Of a stretch of 64,000 nt of DNA, positions 25,921 through 34,232 are shown one piece after another. The notes under the pieces were generated by a model that was not told the DNA's origin, searched no databases, and worked only from the letters and a program-made list of their open reading frames with translations. The stretch is taken from positions 62,001-126,000 of the forward strand of contig JAEULA010000028.1 in NCBI GenBank assembly GCA_016793165.1, read 5' to 3'. Within the stretch, counting starts at the first letter, position 1. Each line of letters starts with the position of its first letter. Origin of the DNA: Alphaproteobacteria bacterium. Its GTDB lineage: Bacteria; Pseudomonadota; Alphaproteobacteria; CACIAM-22H2. The position numbers and the translations under genes are program-made.

Positions 25921-27131
25921 CCGTCGCGCGCCACCGCCTCGATCAGTGCGATGTGGCGCGGCAGCAGGTCCCGCGCGGCGTAGCGCTCGATCGCCGTCGC
26001 GCGCGCGGCGGTGCCGAGGCGAGCCGCCATGGCGCGGTCGTCGAGCAGGGCGCCGATGCGCTCGGCGATCGCGGAGGGCGCGTGGAAGTCGGCGAGCAGG
26101 CCGCTCTCGCCGTCGGCGATCACCTCGCGGACGGGCGCGGTGTCGGAGCCCACGATCGGGGCGCCGCAGGCCATCGCCTCGATCAGCGACCACGACAGCA
26201 CGAAGGGGACCGTCAGGTAGACATGCGCCTGCGTGGTCTGCAGCACGCGGCGGTAGCCCTCCCAGGGCAGCGTGCCGAGGAAATGGACTCGGCCGCGATC
26301 CAGGCCGGGCAGCCGCTCGAGCATGATCTCCTTCCAGCCGCGGCCGTCGGGCGGCGGTCGGCCGTAGAAGGTCCGGTCCTCGCCGAGCACGAGCGCGTGC
26401 AGCTTCGGCCGCCGCGCGGCCAGCTCGGCGATCGCGGACATGAAGGCGGGGAAGCCGCGATAGGATTCGAGGCCGCGCGTGGCATAGCTCACGACCTCGG
26501 CGTCGTCGGGCAGGCCGGCGATGCCGAGCTCGGCGATCGTCCCGGCGAGCGGCTGCAGCGCGTCGGTGTCGACGCCGTCGTGCAGGATCTCGAGCTTGGG
26601 CCGGTACGCGTCGGGGAACTGCGCGTGCTGAAACGCCGTGGGCGTCAGCCCGCGCGCGCAGGTCTCGAGCTCGAGCAGCAGCTGGGCATTGCGGGTCGGG
26701 ATGCGGAGCGCGTCGTCCGGCGACACGTCGGCGGGATCGTGGAAGTCCGCGTCGCCCCCGCGGGCGCGGTAGAACCACTCGAAATAGCCGAGGGTCGGGA
26801 CGCCGCGGAACGCCTCGCCGAGATAGAGGCCCGGACCGAACCCGGCATGGGCGCAGATCACGTCCGGCCGGAAGCCGGACTGGGCCAGCTCGCGCGCCGC
26901 GCGATACGCCGCCTGGCCGTGCAGGACGGCGGTCTCCATGCCCTGCAGGTAGTGGTGGGTCTCGGCCCGCGCCGCCCGCGCGGGCATGTACCGCCGGATC
27001 TCGATCCCGGGCGCGGGCGCCCCCTCGCCCTCGGCATGCAGGAAGACGCAGCGGTCGCCCCGCGCGGCCAACGCCGCGGCCAGGCGGCCGTACTGGCCGG
27101 GATAGAAGCGATGGGCGAAGAGGACCTTCAT
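25833..27131 (-). CDS. GT4-family glycosyltransferase
   Basis: A 432-residue GT-B enzyme starting VLFAHRFYPGQYGRL, a form seen in exopolysaccharide glycosyltransferases. The C-terminal donor site is present (LSWSLIEAMACGAPIVGSDT, then VREVIADGESGLLADF). The N-terminal half contains DVICAHAGFGPGLYLGEAF. The last about 30 residues are basic, low in motifs and read antisense to the convergent propeller gene, so the functional protein may effectively end earlier. It is divergent from rmlB, 88 bp apart, and the gap probably holds both promoters. Confidence 0.88.
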   Translation of the reverse strand: MKVLFAHRFYPGQYGRLAAALAARGDRCVFLHAEGEGAPAPGIEIRRYMPARAARAETHHYLQGMETAVLHGQAAYRAARELAQSGFRPDVICAHAGFGPGLYLGEAFRGVPTLGYFEWFYRARGGDADFHDPADVSPDDALRIPTRNAQLLLELETCARGLTPTAFQHAQFPDAYRPKLEILHDGVDTDALQPLAGTIAELGIAGLPDDAEVVSYATRGLESYRGFPAFMSAIAELAARRPKLHALVLGEDRTFYGRPPPDGRGWKEIMLERLPGLDRGRVHFLGTLPWEGYRRVLQTTQAHVYLTVPFVLSWSLIEAMACGAPIVGSDTAPVREVIADGESGLLADFHAPSAIAERIGALLDDRAMAARLGTAARATAIERYAARDLLPRHIALIEAVARDGQGRMATPKRTRSRSAVSLQSAPRLNRVR

Positions 27132-27219
27132 CGAGGCTCCGGCGCGGGCGGGGATATCGACGGCAGGCTAGGAACTGCGCGTTAGCGGATCGTCAACGCT
27201 GACGGCCCAGTGTTGCGGC

Positions 27220-28281
27220 ATGCGCATCCTCGTCACCGGCGGAGCAGGTTTCATCGGCTCGGCACTCGTCCGACGCCTCATCGGCACCACCCCGGCCGAG
27301 GTGCTCAACGTCGATGCGCTCTCCTGCACCGGCAACCTGGCGAACGTGGCCGACGTCGCGCGGTCCTCGCGCTACGCCTTCATGCAGGCCGACATCGGCG
27401 ACGCGCGCGCAATGGCCGGCGTGCTCGAGCGCTTCACGCCGGACCGCATCTTCCATCTCGCCGCGGAGACGCAGGTCGACCGCTCCATCGACGATCCTCT
27501 CGCCTTCATCCAGACCAACGCGATCGGCACGGCGACGCTGCTGCAGGTCGCGCAAACCTACTGGCAGCGCCTGTCTCCGGCGGCGCGCGAGGGGTTCCGC
27601 CTCATCCACGTGTCGAGCGACGAGGTGTTCGGCAGCATCGAGCCGAGCGAACGCCCCACCGAGGCGACGCCCTGGAATCCGAACTCCCCCTACGCCGCAA
27701 GCAAGGCCGCGAGCGACCATTTCGTGCGCGCCTGGCATCGCACCTACGGCCTGCCGACGATCGTGACGCACGCCTCGAACAACTACGGGCCCTACCAGTT
27801 CCCCGAGAAGCTCATCCCCCTCGCCATTCTCAACGCCCTCGAGGGCAAGCCGGTCCGCCTCTACGGCTCGGGCCTGCAGGAGCGCGACTGGCTGCACGTC
27901 GACGACCATGTCGACGCGCTGCTGCACATCGCCCAGAACGCCCGACCCGGCAGCAGCCATGTGATCGGCGGCCGTTCGCCGCGGCGGAACTGCGATGTCG
28001 TCGCGGCGATCTGCGGCGTGCTCGACCGGCTGGTGCCGGAATCGGCGCACAAGCCGCACGCGACCCTGGTCGAGGCCGTCGCCGACCGCCCCGGACACGA
28101 CGCGCGGCACGCCGTCGACGATGCCCGGCTCGCCGCCGAGCTCGGCTGGACGCCCCGCATCGGCTTCGAGGAGGGCCTGCTGCGCACCGTCGCCTGGTAC
28201 ATCGCCAACCGGCGCTGGTGGATCGGCGCGCGCACCCGCCTCCATGACGGGGAGCGTCTCGGCCTCGCCCGGGCCGGCTGA
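27220..28281 (+). CDS. rmlB: dTDP-glucose 4,6-dehydratase
   Basis: A 353-residue extended SDR that turns dTDP-glucose into dTDP-4-keto-6-deoxyglucose. It has the NAD site TGGAGFIGS, the HLAAETQVDRSIDDP segment, the active-site SSDEVFG motif (Asp-Glu pair), Y158-x3-K162 (YAASK) and NNYGPYQFPEKLIP, all diagnostic of RmlB. The family partners rmlA, rmlC and rmlD are not in the window, so the product may feed another deoxysugar route or use partners elsewhere. It converges with the ligase gene, which ends 3 bp away. Confidence 0.93.
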   Translation: MRILVTGGAGFIGSALVRRLIGTTPAEVLNVDALSCTGNLANVADVARSSRYAFMQADIGDARAMAGVLERFTPDRIFHLAAETQVDRSIDDPLAFIQTNAIGTATLLQVAQTYWQRLSPAAREGFRLIHVSSDEVFGSIEPSERPTEATPWNPNSPYAASKAASDHFVRAWHRTYGLPTIVTHASNNYGPYQFPEKLIPLAILNALEGKPVRLYGSGLQERDWLHVDDHVDALLHIAQNARPGSSHVIGGRSPRRNCDVVAAICGVLDRLVPESAHKPHATLVEAVADRPGHDARHAVDDARLAAELGWTPRIGFEEGLLRTVAWYIANRRWWIGARTRLHDGERLGLARAG

Positions 28282-28284
28282 CCT

Positions 28285-29832
28285 TCAGGGCTTCGGCGCG
28301 GCGTCACGCAGGGCCCTGCGCAGGACCTTGCCCATCGAATTGCGCGGCAGCGCCGCCTCGAAACGGAACTCCTTCGGCACCTTGTAGGGCGACATGGCGG
28401 CGCGACAGCTTGCGGCCAGCGCCTCCGCCGTCACGTCCGCACCAGGGCGCCGGACCACGAAGGCGGTCACCGCCTCGCCCCAATAGGCGTGCGGAAGGCC
28501 AACGACCGCGCATTCCTGCACGCCGGGATGGGCGAGCAGGATCTCCTCGACCTCGCGCGGATAGACGTTCTCGCCGCCGGTGATGATCATGTCGTTCTTG
28601 CGGTCGACGAGGTAGAGGAACCCCTCCTCGTCCATGCGCGCGAGATCGCCGGTCACGAACCAGTCGCCGCGCATCGCCTTCTCGGTCGCCTCGGGCAGGT
28701 TCAGGTAGCCCGAGAACATGTACGGCGAGGAGCAGGCGAGCTCGCCGACCTCGCCGCGCGGCACTTCGGCGCCGTCGTCGCCCAGCACGCGGATCTGGGT
28801 CGCCGGCAGCGGCAGGCCGACGCATTGCGTCTTGCGCAGCTGGTCGGCCGGCCGCAGGGCGGTCACGATCGAGGTCTCGGTGCAGCCGTAGCGCTCGTAG
28901 AGCCGGCCCTCGCCGAAGAACTCGATGATGCGCTCCTTCATCGCCTGCGCGAGCGGCGCGGTCCCGGAGACGACCGCCTTGAGCGAGCTGACGTCGTACC
29001 TGCGCGCCGCCTCGCCCATCGCGAACAACGCGCTGAAATGCGTCGGCACCATGTAGGTGTTGGTTGCGCGGATCTCCTGGATCGTGGTCAGCATGCGCTC
29101 GAGGTCGAAGCGCGGCAGCAGCTCGACGAAGCCGCCGAAGAACAGGGGCGTAAGAGTCATCAGGAAGCCGGCGCCGTGGAAGAGCGGGGTCAGCGTGATC
29201 GCGCGGTCGTCCGGGCCGTAGCAGCCGTGGTCGGCGCCGATCGCGTAGGCCGAGAGGATGCGGCCGCGATGCGACAGCATCACGCCCTTCGGCCGGCCGG
29301 TCGCGCCCGAGGTGTAGGGGATCGAGAAGATGTCGCGCTCGTCCGTGCGCACGCGGCACATCGCGTCCGACGACCGCGCCAGCGCGTCCTCGTAGCGCCG
29401 GTCGAGCACGATGACGTGGCGCACCGACCCGGGCACGGCCGCGCGCGCCTTCTCCTCCAGGGCCGGGTCGACGAACAGGACCCGCGCGTCGGAGTCCTCG
29501 CAGATGAAGGCGATCTCGGCCGTCGAGGCGGCCGGGCCGATCGTGGCCGATGCGACCCCGGCGAGGGAGGCTCCCGCGACGATCTCGATGTATTCGAGCC
29601 GGTTCGGCAGCAGCACGGCCGCGCGGTCGCCGTGGCGCAGGCCGAGGCCCTCGTGGACCAGATTGGCGACGCGCCGTATGCGTGCCGCGAGCTGCGCATA
29701 ACTCAGGCCGCGTCCGCTCTCGCGGATCGCCAGCCTGTCCGGCGTGCGCCGCGCGGCGGAGAAGATGCCGTCGGCGATGGTCATGCCGCGGGCATTGCCG
29801 GCCCGCTGGGTCGGGATCTGGGAAGTGCTCAT
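28285..29832 (-). CDS. AMP-forming acyl-CoA synthetase/ligase
   Basis: A 515-residue ANL-superfamily ligase that should activate a carboxylic acid as adenylate and pass it to CoA. The P-loop (YTSGATGRPKGVMLSHRGR), the YERYGCTETS motif, the GDLARMDEEGFLYLVDRKND hinge and the C-terminal catalytic lysine in PRNSMGKVLRR are intact. The substrate cannot be deduced. ATG is chosen where it overlaps the stop of the upstream binding-protein gene by four bases; a second ATG 16 codons on is possible. It is the last gene of the minus-strand run that begins with the FAD oxidase. Confidence 0.92.
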   Translation of the reverse strand: MSTSQIPTQRAGNARGMTIADGIFSAARRTPDRLAIRESGRGLSYAQLAARIRRVANLVHEGLGLRHGDRAAVLLPNRLEYIEIVAGASLAGVASATIGPAASTAEIAFICEDSDARVLFVDPALEEKARAAVPGSVRHVIVLDRRYEDALARSSDAMCRVRTDERDIFSIPYTSGATGRPKGVMLSHRGRILSAYAIGADHGCYGPDDRAITLTPLFHGAGFLMTLTPLFFGGFVELLPRFDLERMLTTIQEIRATNTYMVPTHFSALFAMGEAARRYDVSSLKAVVSGTAPLAQAMKERIIEFFGEGRLYERYGCTETSIVTALRPADQLRKTQCVGLPLPATQIRVLGDDGAEVPRGEVGELACSSPYMFSGYLNLPEATEKAMRGDWFVTGDLARMDEEGFLYLVDRKNDMIITGGENVYPREVEEILLAHPGVQECAVVGLPHAYWGEAVTAFVVRRPGADVTAEALAASCRAAMSPYKVPKEFRFEAALPRNSMGKVLRRALRDAAPKP

Positions 29833-31385
29833 GGCGGAGTCGGGCTCATCATGAGGGCGTTGAAGCGCCGGTCGGGCCACAGCGTCAACCTGACACCGCG
29901 CCGCACCGCGGAGACGTTGGCGGCATGGAAGACCGGGATCACCGGCAGCTCCGCCGCGACCAGCCGGTTCGCCTCGTCGAAGGCCGCCAGCCGGGCGCGC
30001 GCGTCCATCGCGGCCATCGCGCGCTCGAGGGCGGCGTCGAAGATGGGATTGGAATAGCGCATGCGGTTGGTCATGCCGTTGCCGCGCCTCTCGTCCCAGG
30101 TCGCCAGCAGGCTGCGCAACGGCACGTTGGCCGTGATGCCGCCCTGCGCCGCCAGGATGGCACTCAGCTCCTGGCGGCCCGAACGCGCCAGATAGACCGG
30201 CGTCGGCAGGTTCTGCACCTCGACCGCCAGGCCGAGCCGCGACCAGACCTGCGCGATCGCCTGCGCCACCGCCGGATCGCGCAGGAAGCCGTTGGCGTCG
30301 ACATGCAGCGTGATCCGGAACCCCTCGCCCCAGCCGGCCTCGCGCAACAGAGCGCCGGCTCTGCCGATGTCGATCGGCTCAGGCCTGAGATCCGCCGAGG
30401 CGCCGTGCAACCCGGGGGCGATCAGCTGCGCGGCGGGCACGGCGGTGCCGACCATCACGCGCTCGGCGATGGCCTCGCGCGGGATCGCCAACGACAAGGC
30501 GCGGCGCACGCGGACATCTGTCAGCGGATTGCGCGCCAGCGGCGATCCGTCCTTGGCGGTCACGAACGGGCTCTCGGCGCGCACGAGGTCGAGCACCAGC
30601 ACCATCGTCGTGGTCGACGGCACGGCGACGATCGCGATGTCGGGACGGCCGCGCAGGCTCTCGACCCCGGTCGGCGGCAGCGCGTTGATCGCCTGCACGT
30701 CGCCGGCGAGCAGTGCGGCCGTGCGCGCGCCGTCGTCGGCGATGGTGCGCTCCTCGACGCGGGCCCAGTCGGCCTTCCCGCCCCAATATCCGTCATGGCG
30801 CTCCAGCGTCAGATGTTCGTTGGGGCTCCATCCGGCGAAGCGATAGGGCCCGGTGCCGTTGACGTGGCGTCCGGCGTTGAAGTCGTCCGTCGTCGCCTCG
30901 GCCGGCGTGCGCCAGGACCCGATCATCACGTAGGGCAGGTCGAAGAGCAGCAGCGGCTTCGGCACGTCGGTCACGAGCCGGAGCGTCGTGTCGTCGACCG
31001 GCACGACCTTCACGCCGGCGATGTAGCGCGAGAACGAGCTCGGACTGCGCGGGATCCGGAATACGCGATCGAAGCTCCACACGACGTCCTGCGAGGTGAA
31101 CAGGCTGCCGTCGTGAAACCGCACGCCGCGGCGCAGCGTGAACTCCCAGGTGAGCGGATCGACGATGCGCCAGGACTCCGCCAGCCGCGGCACCGGCTGG
31201 CCGTGCTCGTCCAGCTCGACGAGCCGCTCCCAGATCGCGGCATGCGCCGACGCCGTGGCGAAGGTCGCGTAGAAATGCGGATCCATCGTCGTGAGCGGCA
31301 GCTTGACGCCGAGCCTGAGTTCCTGCGCTTGCACCGCGCTCGCCAGGCCGAGCGCGACGAGGGACGCGGCCCAGCAGCGCAGCAT
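29829..31385 (-). CDS. ABC transporter family-5 substrate-binding protein
   Basis: A 518-residue periplasmic binding protein of the dipeptide/oligopeptide (SBP_bac_5) family. It has a signal peptide (ASLVALGLASAVQAQ), TMDPHFYATFATASAHAAIWE, the WEFTLRRGVRFHDGS motif and GTGPYRFAGW, all typical. It is closely paralogous to the proteins at 32494 and 38891 (shared VRVRRALSLAI and ESPFVT segments). No DppBCDF-type permease or ATPase gene is nearby, so it must use a transporter encoded elsewhere. ATG shares one base with the stop of the serine hydrolase gene; its own stop overlaps the ligase start. Confidence 0.92.
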   Translation of the reverse strand: MLRCWAASLVALGLASAVQAQELRLGVKLPLTTMDPHFYATFATASAHAAIWERLVELDEHGQPVPRLAESWRIVDPLTWEFTLRRGVRFHDGSLFTSQDVVWSFDRVFRIPRSPSSFSRYIAGVKVVPVDDTTLRLVTDVPKPLLLFDLPYVMIGSWRTPAEATTDDFNAGRHVNGTGPYRFAGWSPNEHLTLERHDGYWGGKADWARVEERTIADDGARTAALLAGDVQAINALPPTGVESLRGRPDIAIVAVPSTTTMVLVLDLVRAESPFVTAKDGSPLARNPLTDVRVRRALSLAIPREAIAERVMVGTAVPAAQLIAPGLHGASADLRPEPIDIGRAGALLREAGWGEGFRITLHVDANGFLRDPAVAQAIAQVWSRLGLAVEVQNLPTPVYLARSGRQELSAILAAQGGITANVPLRSLLATWDERRGNGMTNRMRYSNPIFDAALERAMAAMDARARLAAFDEANRLVAAELPVIPVFHAANVSAVRRGVRLTLWPDRRFNALMMSPTPP

Positions 31386-32497
31386 CACCGCGCCCCCAGG
31401 CAGGCATAGACGGCGTCGCGCAGCCGTCGCGCGTGGGGGCTCTCGGCGCTGCCGCCGGGATAGGCGCGGTTCGGGGCATAGGCGAAGCCGAGCTTCGCGT
31501 CGGGGTCGCCGAAGCACGTCGCGCCGCCGCGCCCGCCATGCCCGAAGGCCAGCGGGCCGCCGGAGATGCCGACGTCGTCGGGCAGGCGGAACCCCCATCC
31601 CATGCGCACGACCTTGCCGGTCACCGCCTCCTTTTCGTGCCACGCCGTCGACGTCGCGTGCGCGCGCGTCGCCGCGCTCCAAAGCCTCTCGCCGCTCGCC
31701 AGCGCGTCGTAGATCGTGGCCAGCGCCCGGGCATTGCCGTGGCCGTTGATGGCGTAGAGCTCGGCGCCGCGATGCCGGCGCGAGTTGCGGTCTTCCGGCG
31801 CGTCGAGCCCGCGCATGATGCGCACGGGAAGCCCATTGGGATCAGGCTGCACGGCAGGCCGCGCCTCCAGGAAGGACGCGCAGCGCGCGTCGTCATCGGC
31901 GGGTCGGCAGAAGGCGTAGTCGACGGCCAGCGGGCCTGCGACCTCGGCGCGCCAGAGATCGCTGAAGCGGGACCCCGTGGCGCGCCGCATCAACTCGCCG
32001 AGCAGGAACCCGTAGGTCAGCGAGTGGTAGACCGGCGCCGTTCCGGGCGGCGCGGCGGGCGCCTGGGCGGCGAGCAGTCCGCAGAAGCGCTGCCAGTCAT
32101 GCGCGTCGCCCGGCCTCGCGGCCTCGGCGACCGCGAGGCCCGCGCGATGATCGAGCAGGTGGCGCAGCTTGAGCTCGGCCTTGTCGGCCTGTGCGAAGCC
32201 CGGCCACCAGCGCGCGACCGGCGCGTCGAGATCGAGCATGCCGCGATCGACGAGGCGATGGGCGACCAGCGCCAGCATCGCCTTTCCAACCGACATCATG
32301 TCGACGATCGTGTCGCGCGCCCACGGCCTGCTGCGCTGCGGATCGGCGAAGCCACCCCAGAGATCGACCACCGGTCGACCGTCGATCGACACCGCCACGC
32401 AGGCGCCGAGCTCGGCGACCGACGGATCGGCCTCGAAACCGGCGGCGAAGGCGTCGCGAACGCGAGCGAAACGCGGGTCGCAGTTTCCGTCGATCAT
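31385..32497 (-). CDS. Serine hydrolase of the beta-lactamase/esterase class
   Basis: A 370-residue protein of the class C beta-lactamase-like family (EstB/family VIII esterases and D-aminopeptidases). The nucleophile motif S69-V-G-K72 (MMSVGKAML), the tyrosine motif YHSLTYG and a C-terminal HGGRGG glycine-rich motif are in the expected order. No signal peptide is visible, so it probably acts in the cytoplasm on an ester or amide taken up by the binding proteins on each side. ATG overlaps the stop of the upstream binding-protein gene by four bases. True beta-lactamase activity is unlikely without a signal peptide. Confidence 0.9.
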   Translation of the reverse strand: MIDGNCDPRFARVRDAFAAGFEADPSVAELGACVAVSIDGRPVVDLWGGFADPQRSRPWARDTIVDMMSVGKAMLALVAHRLVDRGMLDLDAPVARWWPGFAQADKAELKLRHLLDHRAGLAVAEAARPGDAHDWQRFCGLLAAQAPAAPPGTAPVYHSLTYGFLLGELMRRATGSRFSDLWRAEVAGPLAVDYAFCRPADDDARCASFLEARPAVQPDPNGLPVRIMRGLDAPEDRNSRRHRGAELYAINGHGNARALATIYDALASGERLWSAATRAHATSTAWHEKEAVTGKVVRMGWGFRLPDDVGISGGPLAFGHGGRGGATCFGDPDAKLGFAYAPNRAYPGGSAESPHARRLRDAVYACLGAR

Positions 32498-34032
32498 GGC
32501 ATCACGAACATGGCGCGCGTTCGCCCGAGCGCATTGGCCTGGAAGCGCGCCCGGCCGGTACGCGTCGCCCAGTTGTGGACCGAGTAGAGCAGCGGAACGA
32601 CCGCCATGTCGCGGATCACCTCGCGCTGGGCGGCGGCGAGCAGTTCGCCGCGAGCGGTACCGTCGAGCGTGGTGAGCGCGCGCTTCATGATCTCGTCGAG
32701 CGCCGGGTTCGCGTAGCGCATGCGGTTGACCGTCCCGAATCCGCGCGGCGGATCGCGCGTCATGAGCAGGCCGCGGATCGTGCTCGCCGCGGTCGTCGAG
32801 TTGTAGGCGGCCATGAAGAGCGAGAACTCGAAGGCGTTGGCGCGCGTGATGAACACCGGCTGCGGCAGCGCCTCGACCTTCGCGGCGATGCCGATGCGCG
32901 CGAAGGCCTGGGCCAACGCCTGCAGCAGCGCGGCGTCGTTGGTGTAGAGGCCGCGCGTGCCGTGCAGCGTGACGCCGAAACCCTCGGCCCATCCGGCCTC
33001 GGCCATCAGCCGCCGCGCCAGGTCCAGGTCGAGCGCCAGCGGCGGCAGGTCCGCGGCGCGGCCTTCCGAGCCGGGCGAATTGACCTGGTTGGCCGGCACG
33101 GCGGCGCCGTCCATCACGCGCTCGACGAGGGCCGGCCGGTCGATCGCCAGGGACAGCGCGCGGCGCACGCGCACATCGCGGAACGGATTGGCCGCCAGCG
33201 GCTGGCCGGACTTGTCCGTCACGAAGGGCGAAGCCTCGCGCGTGGAATCCGGGAACAGGAACAGCGCCTCGCCCGAGGCCGTGGTCGCCAGCGCCACGCG
33301 CGCGTCCTTGCGCATCCAGGCGAGATCGGCGACCGCGACGCGCTCGATCACATCGACCTCGCCTGAGACGAGGGCCGCGGCGCGCGCCGCCGACGACGGG
33401 ATCTCCTTGAGCGTCACGCCCTCCCAGGATTGCCGGGTCCCGAACCAGGCGTCGTTGCGCGCGAGCTCGAGCCCGCCCTGCGGCGTGAAGCGCAGGAGAC
33501 GGTAGGGCCCGGTGCCGATCGCCGCGCGTCCCTCGGTGAAGTCCTTGGTCTCGGCCTCGGCGTGGAGCTTGCGGCTGACGATCCGTACGTAGGCGAGGTC
33601 GCGCGGCAGGAACGGGTTCGGCGCCTCGGTGCGGATGTGGATCGTCTGCGGATCGACGACGTCGATGCCGACGATCGAGCGCACGAACGGCGTGAACGGG
33701 TTGGGCGCACCGGCGAGGCGCCGGATGCGCTCGACCGAGAACACCACGTCCTCGGCCGTGAACGGCGTGCCGTCGTGGAAGCGCACGCCCTCGCGCAATG
33801 TGAACGCCCAGCGCGTGTCGTCGATCGCGCGCCAGCCCGTCGCGAGGCCGGGCATGAGCCGGCCCGGCGCCTCCTCCTCGACGAGACAATCGTAGAGATG
33901 CGCGAGCGCATTGATGTTCGGCGTCGAGCCCTCGTAGTGCGGATCCAGGGTCGTCGGCCCCTGCTGCACCGCGATCGACAGCGACTGCGCGAACGCAGGG
34001 ACGACCACGAGCCAGAGCAGCAGCGCACACAA
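32494..34032 (-). CDS. ABC transporter family-5 substrate-binding protein, TTG start
   Basis: A 512-residue SBP_bac_5 protein: LDPHYEGSTPNINALAHLYD, the WAFTLREGVRFHDGTPF motif, GTGPYRLLRF. No ATG sits just before the hydrophobic signal (CALLLWLVVVPAFAQ). A TTG at 34032-34030 gives a normal short signal peptide and has GGAGGAG 7 bases upstream, so I choose it. The alternative ATG at 34236 overlaps the hydrolase stop (ATGA) but adds 68 residues that run through a REP-like repeat. The ribosome site itself lies in that repeat. Paralogous to the 29829 and 38891 proteins; no permease nearby. Confidence 0.85.
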   Translation of the reverse strand: MCALLLWLVVVPAFAQSLSIAVQQGPTTLDPHYEGSTPNINALAHLYDCLVEEEAPGRLMPGLATGWRAIDDTRWAFTLREGVRFHDGTPFTAEDVVFSVERIRRLAGAPNPFTPFVRSIVGIDVVDPQTIHIRTEAPNPFLPRDLAYVRIVSRKLHAEAETKDFTEGRAAIGTGPYRLLRFTPQGGLELARNDAWFGTRQSWEGVTLKEIPSSAARAAALVSGEVDVIERVAVADLAWMRKDARVALATTASGEALFLFPDSTREASPFVTDKSGQPLAANPFRDVRVRRALSLAIDRPALVERVMDGAAVPANQVNSPGSEGRAADLPPLALDLDLARRLMAEAGWAEGFGVTLHGTRGLYTNDAALLQALAQAFARIGIAAKVEALPQPVFITRANAFEFSLFMAAYNSTTAASTIRGLLMTRDPPRGFGTVNRMRYANPALDEIMKRALTTLDGTARGELLAAAQREVIRDMAVVPLLYSVHNWATRTGRARFQANALGRTRAMFVMP

Positions 34033-34040
34033 ACACGCAG

Positions 34041-34105
34041 CTCCTCCCCCAGCCGTCCCCGTCGAAAAGGGGGACAGGCGTCGCGCAGCGAAGCCAGGGC
34101 GAGAG
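34041..34105. repeat. REP-like extragenic palindrome
   Basis: A C-rich stretch (CTCCTCCCCC) leads into a small hairpin GTCCCC...GGGGAC around GTCGAAAA, then GCGTCGCGCAGCGAAGCC. Its build, low coding value and place between genes are those of REP elements. Its right-hand purine run on the minus strand forms the ribosome site of the binding-protein gene at 32494. Confidence 0.55.
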
Positions 34106-34232
34106 TCGCGGCGTGCAAACCCGACGCAGCATTTCCGAACCGTGCGGCTCTCCACTTGGCCGATTCGCGGCTTGTCTCCCTCTTCGACGTGGACGATTGA
34201 GGTGGCGGCCGCGCAGCCGATCACAACGCCAC

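Noticed and set aside
31385..32497. Beta-lactamase resistance gene
   Set aside because: The SxxK and tyrosine motifs are shared by family VIII esterases, there is no signal peptide, and the operon is catabolic.
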